A stretch of DNA of 64,000 nucleotides, taken from NCBI RefSeq assembly GCF_002915575.1, contig NZ_PQGD01000007.1:62001-126000 (forward strand). Reading direction: 5' to 3'. Each line of letters begins with the position of its first letter. Within the stretch, counting starts at the first letter, position 1. The stretch is from Superficieibacter electus. Lineage in GTDB: Bacteria > Pseudomonadota > Gammaproteobacteria > Enterobacterales > Enterobacteriaceae. A program made the translations under genes and the position numbers. Below are positions 46,401 to 55,344 of this stretch, in pieces. The notes beneath the pieces are model-generated. The model was not told the DNA's origin. It saw nothing but the letters and a program-made list of their open reading frames with translations, and ran no database searches.

Positions 46401-47366
46401 TCCGGCACGGAGACGGCGGTGGCTGAGGCGTTTTCAGGGCTGTTAGGATGTACGGTAAAGGATGTGGATGCGGATTTCTTCGCCCTGGGCGGTCACTCAT
46501 TGCTGGCGATGCGGCTGGCCGCACAGCTAAGCCGTCAATTTGCCCGCGAGGTCACGCCGGGGCAGATTATGGTTGCTTCAAGCGTGGGTAAACTGAGTGC
46601 ACTGCTTGATTCAGTGTCAGGGGATCAACAAAACGCACGGCTGGGCTACGAGCCGCTGCTGCCGCTGCGAGAAAGCCACGGCCCGACGCTGTTTTGTTTC
46701 CATCCGGCCTCCGGCTTTGCGTGGCAGTTCAGCGTGCTGTCGCGCTATCTTCCGGCGCGCTGGTCGATCGTTGGTATTCAGTCCCCGCGTCCGCACGGCC
46801 CAATGGAAACAGCGGCGACGCTGGATGAGGTTTGTGAGCATCATCTCGCCACGCTGATTGAACAGCAGCCGCACGGCCCGTACTACCTGTTCGGCTACTC
46901 GCTCGGCGGCACGCTGGCGCAGGGCATTGCCGCGCGCCTGCAGGCAAAGGGAGAGGAGGTCGCTTTCCTTGGCCTGCTCGATACCTGGCCGCCGGAAACG
47001 CAGAACTGGGCCGATAAAGAGGCCAACGGCCTGGACCCGGAAGTACTGGCGGAAATTGCCCGCGAGCGCGAGGCATTTATTGCCGCTCAGCAGGGGCAAG
47101 GCTCCGGCGAACTGTTTACCGCCATCGAAGGCAACTATGCCGACGCGGTACGATTGCTTACCACCGCGCACAGCGCACGCTTTGAGGGCAAAGCCACGCT
47201 GTTTGTGGCCGAACGCACGCTGGCAAAAGGCATGGACCCGCACCGCGCCTGGTCGCCGTGGGTTGGGGAGCTGGAGGTATATCGCCAGGACTGCGCCCAT
47301 GTTGAGATCATTTCGCCGCAGGCGTTTGAATCGATAGGTCCGGTTCTGAGGGAGATTCTGGGGTAA
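43482..47366 (+). CDS. entF: EntF, enterobactin synthase NRPS module
   Basis: 1294 residues from the ATG at 43482 (AAGGAAG ahead), within one of E. coli EntF. Domain order: condensation (about 1-430, YHHLLVDG near residue 137), adenylation for L-serine (about 460-960, FTSGSTGRPKG near 602, LYGPTEAAVD, YRTGDVARW), carrier domain (phosphopantetheine Ser in FALGGHSLLA near residue 1005), thioesterase (GYSLGGTLAQG near 1139). It loads serine, couples it to 2,3-dihydroxybenzoate on EntB and trimerises and cyclises the product. The reading frame is complete. Confidence 0.97.
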   Translation: MTTRLPLVAAQPGIWMAEKLSTLPNAWSVAHYVELHGELDAALLQKAIITGMMQADTLRMRFTQEDGEVWQWVDEQADFSFPAVVDLRGHADPQQAALARMHADLHQTLRVDSGVPLVCHQLIQVDDACWYWYQRYHHLLVDGFSFPAITRQIAAIYRAWQSGEPTPVSPFTPFAEVVEEYQRYRNSATWTRDAEFWAQQRRELPEPASLSAAPLAGRATSSNILRLKLSASRVAFNQLAAAAPDCQRADLALALAALWLGRLCGRNEYAAGFIFMRRMGSAALTATGPVLNVLPLAITINPLETLPELTARLAGQLKKMRRHQRYDAEQIVRDSGRAVGDEPLFGPVFNIKVFEYQLDLNGITATTHTLATGPVNDLELALFPDEEGGLSLEVLANQQRYDEASLTAHVARLDALLTQFAISPQLRCGEAELISPEERHLIADVNHTAQDVPLTTLSALVAEQADKTPDALALSDAQYRFTYREMRQQVTALALMLREKGVRPGDSVAVALPRSVFLTLALHAIVEAGAAWLPLDTGYPDDRLRMMLEDARPSLLLTSDDQRQRFSDLPDLDIICYSAPLPPTDAPPLHLSRPEHAAYIIFTSGSTGRPKGVMVGQTAIVNRLLWMQNQYPLGADDVVAQKTPCSFDVSVWEFFWPFITGASLVMAEPDAHRDPLAMQRFFAHYGVTTTHFVPSMLAAFIASLDPGDARGACRTLKRVFCSGEALPTLLCREWEQLTGVALHNLYGPTEAAVDVSWYPAYGPELAAVKGSSVPIGFPVWNTGLRILDTMMHPVPPGVAGDLYLTGIQLAQGYLSRPDLTASRFIADPFAPGERMYRTGDVARWLDSGAVEYLGRSDDQLKIRGQRIELGEIDRAMQSLPDVAQAVAHACVFNEAAAVGGDARQLVGYLVFESGLPQDTDALLELLRARLTPHMVPAVLIPLSELPLSANGKLDRKALPLPTLATRNPGRAPRSGTETAVAEAFSGLLGCTVKDVDADFFALGGHSLLAMRLAAQLSRQFAREVTPGQIMVASSVGKLSALLDSVSGDQQNARLGYEPLLPLRESHGPTLFCFHPASGFAWQFSVLSRYLPARWSIVGIQSPRPHGPMETAATLDEVCEHHLATLIEQQPHGPYYLFGYSLGGTLAQGIAARLQAKGEEVAFLGLLDTWPPETQNWADKEANGLDPEVLAEIAREREAFIAAQQGQGSGELFTAIEGNYADAVRLLTTAHSARFEGKATLFVAERTLAKGMDPHRAWSPWVGELEVYRQDCAHVEIISPQAFESIGPVLREILG

Positions 47367-47373
47367 AAGCGGT

Positions 47374-47398
47374 TGCCGCCATCATTAGGATGGCGGCA
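47374..47398. terminator. Hairpin after entF
   Basis: TGCCGCCATC / GATGGCGGCA, perfect 10-bp stem with loop ATTAG, between the convergent stop codons of entF and the immunity-like gene. The following sequence is CTATTCT, so it is a weak terminator by U content. Confidence 0.6.
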
Positions 47399-47875
47399 CT
47401 ATTCTGGCGCAGAGGAAAAGGCGCTGACAAACGCCATGAGCTGCTCTGATACATAACCTGCCGGGAGGAAGGCTTCCCTCGGACGGGCGTCATTAAATGG
47501 CCTCCAGACGATCCGGTCATGCTCAGCGGAGGGCAGCAAAATAAAAATTTCACCGTCGAAGCAGGGAGTGAGATCAAGCGTGATCCAGGCTGAACTCAAT
47601 TTTAGCACCTCAGTTCGGTCTTCGGCGGTTTCATAACCTTCAACGATGTACGCTATCACCTGGCGCTTATTAAACGTCATTAATTCATTCGCTAATGACT
47701 TATTAAGACCGAAAATTTTGTTATTAAGCAAGGCAATCAGCGTATCGAGGTCGTCAAATTCATCGTCATTGCCTAATTTTTCTGATTCACAGAAAAAGAC
47801 AGCGTGGGCGATATTATTTTCGATCGAGACTTTGATAGCGAAAAGACTGCGGTCACCAAATTCGAAGGTTTTCAT
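47399..47875 (-). CDS. Imm42-like immunity protein
   Basis: 158 residues, cytoplasmic and acidic. The start MKTFEFGDRSLFAIKVSIEN and the acidic middle (GNDDEFDDLDTLIALLN) resemble the Imm42 family as I recall it, but I could not check. It ends in a C-terminal region with LTPCFDGEIFILLPSAEHDRIVW. Together with the next gene it occupies the place where fepE lies in E. coli, without any toxin gene nearby, so it would be an orphan immunity gene. It reads opposite to entF. Confidence 0.6.
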   Translation of the reverse strand: MKTFEFGDRSLFAIKVSIENNIAHAVFFCESEKLGNDDEFDDLDTLIALLNNKIFGLNKSLANELMTFNKRQVIAYIVEGYETAEDRTEVLKLSSAWITLDLTPCFDGEIFILLPSAEHDRIVWRPFNDARPREAFLPAGYVSEQLMAFVSAFSSAPE

Positions 47876-47884
47876 ATCGGGTCG

Positions 47885-48169
47885 TTACTGAGATGTAATA
47901 TAACGGGAATCACAATGTTCTAAAAATATATGGAACAAATCTACTAGTCCATCAAGGCCAACGTAATTTTCTATTTTATCCATTATGTAGACCCCCGTTT
48001 CAATGAGGATTACCTCGGAAAAGCAACTCCCGTCATCCCAGGCGGTAAATCTCGCGATATATTTTTCGTTGTCGATATCAATGACGATACTTTCTGTCAG
48101 GTGGTTGGCGTTATACAAAAAAGGGCAGGAGGCGTTGATTTTTAGCCAGTGTTCGAATTGTCTTAGCAT
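47885..48169 (-). CDS. Small immunity-like protein
   Basis: 94 residues from the ATG at 48169 (the frame extends to an ATG at 48199 that also lacks a good site). Acidic, no signal peptide; motifs HLTESIVIDIDNEKYIARFTAWDDGSCFSEVILIETG and IENYVGLDGLVDLFHIFLEHC. Lies 9 bp upstream of the Imm42-like gene on the same strand, so the two likely form an operon. The function is inferred from its neighbour only; Imm53-type proteins have a loosely similar layout. Confidence 0.5.
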   Translation of the reverse strand: MLRQFEHWLKINASCPFLYNANHLTESIVIDIDNEKYIARFTAWDDGSCFSEVILIETGVYIMDKIENYVGLDGLVDLFHIFLEHCDSRYITSQ

Positions 48170-48243
48170 GGTTTGTGATGCCTGTACTAAAAGAGCCATT
48201 AAGGGTGACCGTTCACGTTCTCAAAGGGCAGGAGTGAGGGTGT

Positions 48244-48310
48244 GTTTTAACCGCGCCTCAAACCTTTTCTTGCCCCAGCCAACCACCAGCGGCGTTCCCG
48301 CCGTGACGAT
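48244..48310 (-). repeat. Partial second copy of the fepC 3' end
   Basis: Shares GCGCCTCAAACCTTTTCTT and ACCACCAGCGGCGTTCCCGC with 48800-48871, the end of fepC and its downstream bases. Sequence around 48310-48400 does not match fepC, so only a short piece was duplicated or exchanged. Confidence 0.7.
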
Positions 48311-48414
48311 CGCCATACCCTGATAACGTTGTGTTTGCGCCTGGCAGATTTTACCTGCGCTGGGATGTACCTCAAGTGAAAGTGTGGGAACGGGTAAAAC
48401 CACCCTCACCCCAA

Positions 48415-48800
48415 CCCTCTCCCTGAGGGAGAGGGAGCCGCCCGTGCTTGTTGTTGGGTCAGGGGACTAACATATACCTGCCATTAAGGGGTGGCCGTTC
48501 ACGTTCTCAGGAGGCAAATACACCCTCTCCCTGAGGGAGAGGGTGCCGCCCGCGCTTGTTGTTGAGTCAGGGGACTAACATAAACCTGTAATGAAGGAGC
48601 CATGAAGGAGTGACCTTTCATGTTCTCAGGAGGCAAATACTCCCTCTCCCTGAGGGAGAGGGAGTCGCCCGCGCTTGTTGTTGGGGCAGGGGACTAACAT
48701 ATACCTGTACTGAAGGAGCCATGAAGGAGTGACCTTTCATGTTCTCAGGAGGCAAATACTCCCTCTCCCTCAGGGAGAGGGCAGGGGTGAGGGTGGTTTT
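48415..48800. repeat. Tandem repeat, four CCCTCTCCCTGAGGGAGAGGG units, period 108-119 bp
   Basis: Hairpin cores begin at 48415, 48523, 48642 and 48761. Between them lies a conserved ~95-bp spacer with GCGCTTGTTGTT and CATGTTCTCAGGAGGCAAAT. The last unit continues into AGGGGTGAGGGTGGTTTTAA. It is not a CRISPR: units are longer and the spacers are themselves repeated. Confidence 0.9.
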
Positions 48801-48821
48801 AACAGCGCCTCAAACCTTTTC

Positions 48822-49628
48822 TTACCCCCGCGCACTCCTTCGCCCCAGCGGCACCACCAGCGGCGTTCCCGCTACTGGATCGTCGATAATCACGCACTTC
48901 ATGCCGTAAATTTTCTCAATCAACTCAGCGCTAACAATCTCCTTCGGCGCGCCCTCGGCAACAATTTTTCCCTCGCGCAGGGCAATCAGATGCGTGGCGT
49001 AGCGGCAAGCCTGATTCAGATCGTGCAGCACCGCCGCGAGGGTGTAGCCTTTCTCGCGGTTCAGCTCGCTGAGCAGTTCCAGCAGTTCGATTTGATGGCT
49101 GATGTCCAGCCAGGTGGTGGGCTCGTCCAGCAGCATGATGGCCGTTTCCTGAGCCAGTACCATCGCAATCCATGCCCGCTGGCGCTGGCCGCCGGAGAGA
49201 GTGTCAACATTTTGCCCGGCTAAATCGGTAATCCGGGTGGCCTGCATTGCGCGGCTGACCGCCTGCTCATCTTCCTGCCGCCAGCGGGTAAACAGCGGCT
49301 GATGCGGGTAGCGTCCGCGCGCCACCAGCTCCTGTACCGTGATATCGCCGGGCGTGGTGGCATTTTGCGCCAACAGACCGATGCGTTTCGCGACCTCTTT
49401 ACTGGCGTAGCGCTGGATCTGCTCGCCGTCGAGATACACCTGGCCGTGGGTTGGCGTCATCAGACGGCTCAACGTGCGCAGCAGTGTGGATTTGCCGCAG
49501 CCGTTAGGGCCGATAATCGCAGTAAAATGGCCGTCGGGGATCGCCACGCTCAGCGATTCGGCGATGGTTTTGCTGCCATACGCCAGCGTCAACTGGTCGC
49601 CGTGCAGGCGGGTTACGGTGTCGGTCAT
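48822..49628 (-). CDS. fepC: FepC, ferric enterobactin ABC transporter ATPase
   Basis: 268 residues. Walker A GPNGCGKST (about 40-48), Q-loop LLAQNATTPGD, signature LSGGQRQRAW, Walker B IMLLDEPTTWLD and switch His in AVLHDLNQA. It powers import by FepDG. The start overlaps fepG by 4 bases (ATGA), and the three genes fepDGC form an operon. In E. coli fepE lies next; here that gap holds repeats and immunity-like genes. Confidence 0.96.
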   Translation of the reverse strand: MTDTVTRLHGDQLTLAYGSKTIAESLSVAIPDGHFTAIIGPNGCGKSTLLRTLSRLMTPTHGQVYLDGEQIQRYASKEVAKRIGLLAQNATTPGDITVQELVARGRYPHQPLFTRWRQEDEQAVSRAMQATRITDLAGQNVDTLSGGQRQRAWIAMVLAQETAIMLLDEPTTWLDISHQIELLELLSELNREKGYTLAAVLHDLNQACRYATHLIALREGKIVAEGAPKEIVSAELIEKIYGMKCVIIDDPVAGTPLVVPLGRRSARG

Positions 49629-50617
49629 CTTTTACGTGACTCCTGAATAAGCAACGCGATGAGATAGATACCGCCAAGGCTGACGGTAACGACGCCTACC
49701 GGAAGCTGGTAAGGCAGGAAAAATTTCTGTGCGCAGAAATCTGCGGCCAGCAGCAGCAGCGCGCCACACAGCGCCGACTGGGTTAAGCCCCAGCGTGCGG
49801 TGCCGCTGATGCGCCGGGCGATGTGCGGTGCCACCAGCGCAATAAAAGATATTGGCCCGGCAAGGGCGGTAGAGGCGGCGGTCAGCAACACCGCAACCAG
49901 CATCAGCAGCAGGCGTGAGCGCTCAACGCTAACCCCCAGCGCACAGGCGGTATCGTCACCCATCTCCAGCAGACGCAGCCGGCGCACCAGCAGGGCCGCG
50001 CCAGTCAGCATAATGAAAATCAGCGGTGTGGCGGGCCAGGTTTTCGCCCAGGTCAGCCCGTTAAGTGAACCGGCGTACCACAGTCCGGCAGACAGCGCAG
50101 TCTCCAGCGATGCCTTTAACAGCAACCAGGTATTAAAGGCCATCAGCATGGCACGAATGCCAATGCCGATGATAATCAGGCGGAAAGTCTCGATGCCGTT
50201 GCGCCATGCCAGTGCCCACACGATAAGCGCCGTGAGAATGCCGCCCACCATCGCCGCCAGCGTAATGGCGGTCAGATGCTGACCAAAAAGAACCATCGCC
50301 ACCAGCACGCCGCTCCACGCGCCGGTGTTCAGGCCCATCACATCCGGGCTGCCGAGCGGGTTACGCATCAGCGACTGGAAAATCGCGCCGCTGACACCAA
50401 GCGCGGCCCCGGTGACCAGCGCCATTAGCACCCGCGGCAGACGCCATTCGTTGACCACCAGTGAAATGTTGCGCGGCGCGTCGCCCAGCAGGGCAGCAAT
50501 AACCTGACCGGGTGCCAGCGTGACTGCGCCGCTGCGCAGACCCCAGAGAGCCAGCAGCAGACTTCCCGCGCTAAGGATAACAACGCAGAGGATTAGGCGT
50601 CGTGAAGGTGCGTTCAT
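49625..50617 (-). CDS. fepG: FepG, ferric enterobactin permease subunit
   Basis: 330 residues, FecCD/BtuC family, about nine membrane helices. Contains GAALGVSGAIFQSLMRNPLGSPDVMGLNTGA, GIGIRAMLMAFNTWLLLK and FIALVAPHIARRISG (ATPase-contact region). Overlaps fepC and fepD by a few bases, indicating coupled translation. It pairs with FepD in the inner membrane. Confidence 0.96.
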   Translation of the reverse strand: MNAPSRRLILCVVILSAGSLLLALWGLRSGAVTLAPGQVIAALLGDAPRNISLVVNEWRLPRVLMALVTGAALGVSGAIFQSLMRNPLGSPDVMGLNTGAWSGVLVAMVLFGQHLTAITLAAMVGGILTALIVWALAWRNGIETFRLIIIGIGIRAMLMAFNTWLLLKASLETALSAGLWYAGSLNGLTWAKTWPATPLIFIMLTGAALLVRRLRLLEMGDDTACALGVSVERSRLLLMLVAVLLTAASTALAGPISFIALVAPHIARRISGTARWGLTQSALCGALLLLAADFCAQKFFLPYQLPVGVVTVSLGGIYLIALLIQESRKR

Positions 50618-51621
50618 CGCAGGCCTCCCGACTGGCGGCGGCGAACCAGCCAGATCAGTACCGGCGCGCCGATAAAAGCGCTGACCACTGACACGCGCAG
50701 TTCGCCCGGTACCAGCAGCCGTCCCAGTACATCTGCCAATAGCAGCAGGGAGGGCGTTGCCAGCAGCGTGGCGGGCAGGGACCAGCGATGATCGGCTCCC
50801 ATCAGCCAGCGCGATAAATGTGGCATCATCAGGCCAATGAAGGCGATTGGTCCAACCACCGCCGTCGCGCTACCGCACAGCACGGTGATGGTCAGTAAAC
50901 CGGTGATCTGCACGCGGGCGACGTTATTACCCAGCGCGGTGGCAGTATCGCTGCCGAGGCTCAGGCTGTTAAGACTGCGGCTGAGTAATAAGGCGATGGC
51001 CGCGGCAATGGTCACCGGAATAACAACCACTTTCAGGGTTTGCAGGGTGCGAATGTCCAGCGAACCCGCCTGCCAGAAGCGTAGCTGATCGTAAACGTCA
51101 GGATTAAGCAGCGCGATGCCGCTGGAAAGCCCCTCCAGCACTGCACTCAGCGCCACGCCCGCCAGCGTCAGGCGAACCGGGCTGAGCTGGCCGCCGCCCT
51201 GACTGCCGGTAAAGGCGACCAGCAATGTCGCCGCCAGCGCGCCGCAAAATGCCATCAATAACTGTTCCTGCGGCGAGGCGATGCCGAGCAGCGCGGCACC
51301 CAGCACGATGGCAAAACTGGCCCCGGCGTTAACGCCAAGAATGCCGGGGTCCGCCAGCGGATTACGGGTCAGGGTCTGCATTAGTGCACCTGCCAGCCCG
51401 AGAGCCGCGCCAGCCAGCAGTCCCGCCAGGGTGCGCGGTAAACGTGCATCAAGCACAATCGTGCAGTCAGCGCTCTGGCAGTGACCCGTCAGGGCATCAA
51501 CAACCACGGTGAAAGGCAGAGGTTTTGCGCCAACCAACAAACTGAGTGCGGCGGTGGCCAGCAGCAATATCAAGAGTCCCGGTAGCGCAATGGCCCGAAC
51601 CCGGGAAGGGGAGTGCGACAT
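50614..51621 (-). CDS. fepD: FepD, ferric enterobactin permease subunit
   Basis: 335 residues from the ATG at 51621, which matches the E. coli start better than 51633 and has GGAAG upstream. FecCD-family motifs: ARLPRTLAGLLAGAALGLAGALMQTLTRNPLADPGILGVNAGA, FTGSQGGGQLSPVRLTLAGVAL, GPIAFIGLMMPHLSRWL. First gene of fepDGC, divergent from entS, with a Fur box in between. Confidence 0.96.
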   Translation of the reverse strand: MSHSPSRVRAIALPGLLILLLATAALSLLVGAKPLPFTVVVDALTGHCQSADCTIVLDARLPRTLAGLLAGAALGLAGALMQTLTRNPLADPGILGVNAGASFAIVLGAALLGIASPQEQLLMAFCGALAATLLVAFTGSQGGGQLSPVRLTLAGVALSAVLEGLSSGIALLNPDVYDQLRFWQAGSLDIRTLQTLKVVVIPVTIAAAIALLLSRSLNSLSLGSDTATALGNNVARVQITGLLTITVLCGSATAVVGPIAFIGLMMPHLSRWLMGADHRWSLPATLLATPSLLLLADVLGRLLVPGELRVSVVSAFIGAPVLIWLVRRRQSGGLR

Positions 51622-51638
51622 AACAGCTTCCATTGCAT

Positions 51639-51663
51639 GATAATGATAGTAATTATCGTTATC
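51639..51663. promoter_or_regulatory. Fur box between fepD and entS
   Basis: GATAATGATAGTAATTATCG then TTATC: two overlapping near-perfect Fur 19-mers, positioned between divergent iron genes as in E. coli. Confidence 0.85.
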
Positions 51664-51765
51664 GATCTTATTTGATTATGGTAGCATGTGCGGCCACCGA
51701 ATGGGTATATCCAAAATCAATCGCAACGCATTCTGCCAGTGAATATGTTGCGTAAAGGCACTGTA

Positions 51766-53016
51766 ATGAACCGACAATCCTGGCTGCTGAATGTGAGCCT
51801 GCTGAAGACACATCCCGCGTTTCGCGCTGTTTTTCTCGCCCGCTTTATTTCTATTCTTTCTCTTGGTCTGTTGGGCGTGGCAATCCCTGTGCAAATCCAG
51901 ATGATGACCCACTCTACCTGGCAGGTCGGGCTGTCCGTCACCTTAACCGGCAGCGCGATGTTTGTCGGGCTGATGGCAGGCGGCGTGCTGGCCGACCGCT
52001 ATGAACGTAAAAAAGTGATCCTGCTGGCGCGGGGTACCTGCGGTATCGGCTTTATCGGCTTATGTCTGAACGCACTGTTGCCGGAGCCGTCACTGATCGC
52101 GATCTATTTATTAGGTTTATGGGATGGCTTCTTTGCGTCGCTTGGCGTGACGGCGCTGCTGGCGGCGACGCCCACGCTGGTCGGGCGCGAGAATCTGATG
52201 CAGGCCGGCGCGATTACCATGCTCACCGTGCGCCTGGGATCGGTGATTTCGCCGATGCTCGGCGGCATCTTACTGGCGGGCGGTGGCGTGGCGTGGAACT
52301 ACGGACTGGCGGCGGCAGGCACTTTTATTACCCTGCTGCCGCTGCTGAGTCTGCCTGCGCTGCCGCCGCCGCCGCAGCCGCGTGAACACCCGCTGACCTC
52401 GCTGGTTGCCGGTTTTCAGTTTTTGCTGCGCAGCCCGCTCATCGGCGGTATTGCGCTGCTCGGCGGATTGTTAACGATGGCAAGCGCGGTACGAGTGTTG
52501 TACCCGGCGCTGGCTATCAACTGGCACATGTCTGCCACCCAGATTGGGATACTGTATGCCGCCATTCCGCTCGGTGCGGCGCTGGGGGCGCTGACCAGCG
52601 GTCGGCTGGCGCAGCGTGAACGACCGGGACTGATTATGCTCGCCACCACCGTCGGATCGTTTTTCGCTATCGGACTGTTTGCCCTGATGCCGATCTGGAT
52701 AGCAGGTGCTTTATGTCTGGCGCTGTTTGGCTGGCTAAGTGCCATCAGTTCGCTGCTGCAATATACCCTGATCCAGACCCAGACGCCGGAAGCTATGCTG
52801 GGACGCATCAACGGATTGTGGACGGCGCAAAACGTCACCGGGGATGCGATTGGCGCGGCATTACTCGGGGGACTGGGAGCGGTTATGACGCCGGTAACGT
52901 CGGCCAGCGTCAGCGGATTTACGCTGGTGGCGGTGGGGGGCGTGCTGATGCTGGCGCTGAACGAACTGCGGCGCTTTCGCCAGCCGCCTCCTTCCGTGGA
53001 AGCGTGCGAAAACTAG
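51766..53016 (+). CDS. entS: EntS, enterobactin exporter (MFS)
   Basis: 416 residues from the ATG at 51766 (AAAGG ahead), giving [23 protein letters not shown] as in E. coli EntS; the frame open to 51688 crosses the promoter. About 12 membrane segments; MFS motif A in [19 protein letters not shown]. Further conserved segments are [17 protein letters not shown] and [20 protein letters not shown]. It exports enterobactin to the periplasm. Its 3' end is 3 bp from the end of the convergent fepB. Confidence 0.96.
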   Translation: MNRQSWLLNVSLLKTHPAFRAVFLARFISILSLGLLGVAIPVQIQMMTHSTWQVGLSVTLTGSAMFVGLMAGGVLADRYERKKVILLARGTCGIGFIGLCLNALLPEPSLIAIYLLGLWDGFFASLGVTALLAATPTLVGRENLMQAGAITMLTVRLGSVISPMLGGILLAGGGVAWNYGLAAAGTFITLLPLLSLPALPPPPQPREHPLTSLVAGFQFLLRSPLIGGIALLGGLLTMASAVRVLYPALAINWHMSATQIGILYAAIPLGAALGALTSGRLAQRERPGLIMLATTVGSFFAIGLFALMPIWIAGALCLALFGWLSAISSLLQYTLIQTQTPEAMLGRINGLWTAQNVTGDAIGAALLGGLGAVMTPVTSASVSGFTLVAVGGVLMLALNELRRFRQPPPSVEACEN

Positions 53017-53019
53017 CCG

Positions 53020-53979
53020 TTATTTGAACTGTGACGCCAGCCGTTGCAGGACCAGCATGGCGCTGTAGTAGTCGAGTCGGAAGGTTTCCGTGCCCAGCGC
53101 CCAGACCTGCTTATGCTGTACCGCTGGCAGGTGGGACAGTAGCGGATTGGCGTAGATCGCTTCAACATCGTTCTGGTCGCCGGCAAACAGGAACAGCGAC
53201 TGACCGTTAAGCCCGGCTGCAAGGTTTTCACCGCCGAGCTGGATAATATCGTGGCGCTTACCCTGGCTCTGACTGGTGTGCAGCCCGGCAGGCAATGTTG
53301 CCAGGGTAAAGCCGAGTTGCTCCAGCAGCTTGCCTTGCGCTGAGTCGGCGGTCCACAGGTTAGCGCTGTGGGCGGCGGACGTATAAACCAGCGCGCTGAC
53401 CGGTTGCGGCGGCAGTGTCATCTGCTGCTTCACGGTCGCAAGCTGGCGATCGAAGTCGGCAATGCGTGCCGCCGCCTGTTTTTCCTGACCGGTAATGTTG
53501 CCGAGTTCAGTTAACAGCGCCTGCCAGCTTTTATCGTCGTAATTAATGACCAGCGTCGGGGCAATGGCCGAGAGCTGATCGTAAAGTGCCAGCGCCGAGT
53601 CGCCGCCGGTCGCGCTGATCAAAATGAGATCCGGCATTTGCGCCGCGACGGCTTCAGCGCTGGGTTCACCAATATACAGCCGGGCGAGCTGGCGTTGTTT
53701 TGCTATCTCGCCCCACTGGCGCAGGAATCCCTGGCCGTCGGCGACGCGGTTATTCGGGGTGGTGGCTCCGCTGGCAATCACCGGCGCGTCGATCGCCAGC
53801 AGTGAGCCGGTGAGGGTGACGCTGGTAGACACAATACGCAGCGGTTTGTGATCCAGCGTCTGCGTGCCGTGACTGTCGGTTACCTGGCGTGGCCAGTCTG
53901 CCGCCAGCGCTGAGGTTACTCCGAAAAGAAAAAGGCACAGCGTCAGAAGCGCGTTGCGGCGTAAAGAGAGAAAATTCAC
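53020..53979 (-). CDS. fepB: FepB, ferric enterobactin periplasmic binding protein
   Basis: 319 residues from a GTG at 53979, with AGGAT eight bases upstream; this fits the E. coli length (318), whereas the ATG at 54045 would add 22 residues before the signal peptide. Signal peptide [23 protein letters not shown], then [56 protein letters not shown] and [21 protein letters not shown]. It carries Fe-enterobactin from FepA to FepDG. Divergent from entC, sharing a Fur site. Confidence 0.95.
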   Translation of the reverse strand: MNFLSLRRNALLTLCLFLFGVTSALAADWPRQVTDSHGTQTLDHKPLRIVSTSVTLTGSLLAIDAPVIASGATTPNNRVADGQGFLRQWGEIAKQRQLARLYIGEPSAEAVAAQMPDLILISATGGDSALALYDQLSAIAPTLVINYDDKSWQALLTELGNITGQEKQAAARIADFDRQLATVKQQMTLPPQPVSALVYTSAAHSANLWTADSAQGKLLEQLGFTLATLPAGLHTSQSQGKRHDIIQLGGENLAAGLNGQSLFLFAGDQNDVEAIYANPLLSHLPAVQHKQVWALGTETFRLDYYSAMLVLQRLASQFK

Positions 53980-54118
53980 GGAGTGGTATCCTGTATTATT
54001 GTGGTGAATGCTTCTCATTTTCAGCTTTGCATCACGTGGATGCAAGCCTTACCCGCACAAGATGCTATCCCCGGCGGTTGACACAGGGCAGTTTTGCTTT
54101 TAGGTTAGCGAGCCAAAA

Positions 54119-54140
54119 TATAATGATAATTATTATCTTT
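54119..54140. promoter_or_regulatory. Fur box between fepB and entC
   Basis: TATAATGATAATTATTATCT contains a near-perfect Fur consensus (GATAATTATTATC). It lies about 20 bp before the entC start region, where it would block the entCEBAH promoter when iron is plentiful. Confidence 0.88.
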
Positions 54141-54159
54141 ATGGTTTTTGGAGAGGAAT

Positions 54160-55335
54160 ATGGAAACGTCACTGGCTGAAGAGCTTCAGCAGGAAAAGGC
54201 AACGCTGAGTGCCGATCGCTTTCTTTTTATGTCGCCGTTCCGCAGCTTTACGACGGCAGGCTGTGTTGCGCGGGTAAGTGAGCCTGCCGACGGGGGCGAC
54301 CAGCCAGACAGCGCATTTCAGCAGGCGCTGAAGGACGCGTTTGCCAGTGCTAAGACGGCGGGAATTGAAAAACCGGTACTGGTCGGGGCGATCCCGTTTG
54401 ATACCACGCAGCCGAGCGAGTTGTTCATTCCCGAGCGATACGAGAGTTTCTCCCGCAAAGAGAAACAGCACTCCGCGCGTTACGTGACGCCGCAGCAGGC
54501 GCTGAACGTGACCGATCGCCGTGAGATCCCGGAGCAGGAGGCATTTATGGCGATGGTGGCCCGCGCCGCCGCCCTGACCGCCACGCCGGAGGTGGATAAA
54601 GTCGTCTTATCCCGCCTGATTGACATTGCCACCGACGCGCCGGTGGACAGCGGCGAATTACTGGAGCGACTGATCGCCCAGAATCCGGCCAGCTATAACT
54701 TCCACCTGCCGTTGAGCGATGGCGGCGTATTGTTAGGTGCCAGTCCGGAACTGCTGCTGCGTAAAGAAGGCACGCAGTTCAGCTCGCTGCCGCTGGCGGG
54801 GTCGGCGCGCCGCCAGCCGGATGACGTGCTGGATCGCGAAGCGGGCAACAAACTGCTGGCCTCGGAAAAAGATCGCCATGAGCATGATCTGGTAACGCAG
54901 GCGATGAAAACCGTGCTGGCACCGCGCAGTCGCCATTTGACGCTCCCGGGGTCCCCGCAACTGATCACTACGCCGACGCTATGGCATCTGGGCACACCGA
55001 TTACCGGCGAGTGCGACACCCGGGAAAATGCGCTGTCGCTGGCCTGTCTGCTACACCCGACTCCTGCGCTGAGCGGGTTCCCGCATCAGGTAGCAAAAAA
55101 AATCATTGCTGAGCTTGAGCCATTTAACCGTGAACTGTTTGGCGGCATCGTCGGCTGGTGTGACGATGAGGGCAACGGCGAGTGGGTCGTCACTATTCGC
55201 TGCGCCCGCCTGCATCAAAATCATATCCGTTTGTTTGCCGGGGCCGGTATTGTTCCCGCCTCGTCTCCCGTGGCGGAGTGGCGTGAAACCGGCACCAAAC
55301 TGTCCACCATGCTGAACGTCTTTGGCTTACAGTAA
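54160..55335 (+). CDS. entC: EntC, isochorismate synthase
   Basis: 391 residues from the ATG at 54160 (GGAGAGG ahead), the E. coli length. Chorismate-binding-domain motifs: [95 protein letters not shown]. It converts chorismate to isochorismate, the first step of enterobactin synthesis. First of entCEBAH, with 9-bp spacing to entE. Confidence 0.97.
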   Translation: METSLAEELQQEKATLSADRFLFMSPFRSFTTAGCVARVSEPADGGDQPDSAFQQALKDAFASAKTAGIEKPVLVGAIPFDTTQPSELFIPERYESFSRKEKQHSARYVTPQQALNVTDRREIPEQEAFMAMVARAAALTATPEVDKVVLSRLIDIATDAPVDSGELLERLIAQNPASYNFHLPLSDGGVLLGASPELLLRKEGTQFSSLPLAGSARRQPDDVLDREAGNKLLASEKDRHEHDLVTQAMKTVLAPRSRHLTLPGSPQLITTPTLWHLGTPITGECDTRENALSLACLLHPTPALSGFPHQVAKKIIAELEPFNRELFGGIVGWCDDEGNGEWVVTIRCARLHQNHIRLFAGAGIVPASSPVAEWRETGTKLSTMLNVFGLQ

Positions 55336-55344
55336 GGAGCGATG

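Noticed and set aside
48415-48800. Possible CRISPR array
   Set aside because: Units are ~110 bp with repeated spacers and palindromic cores; no cas genes.
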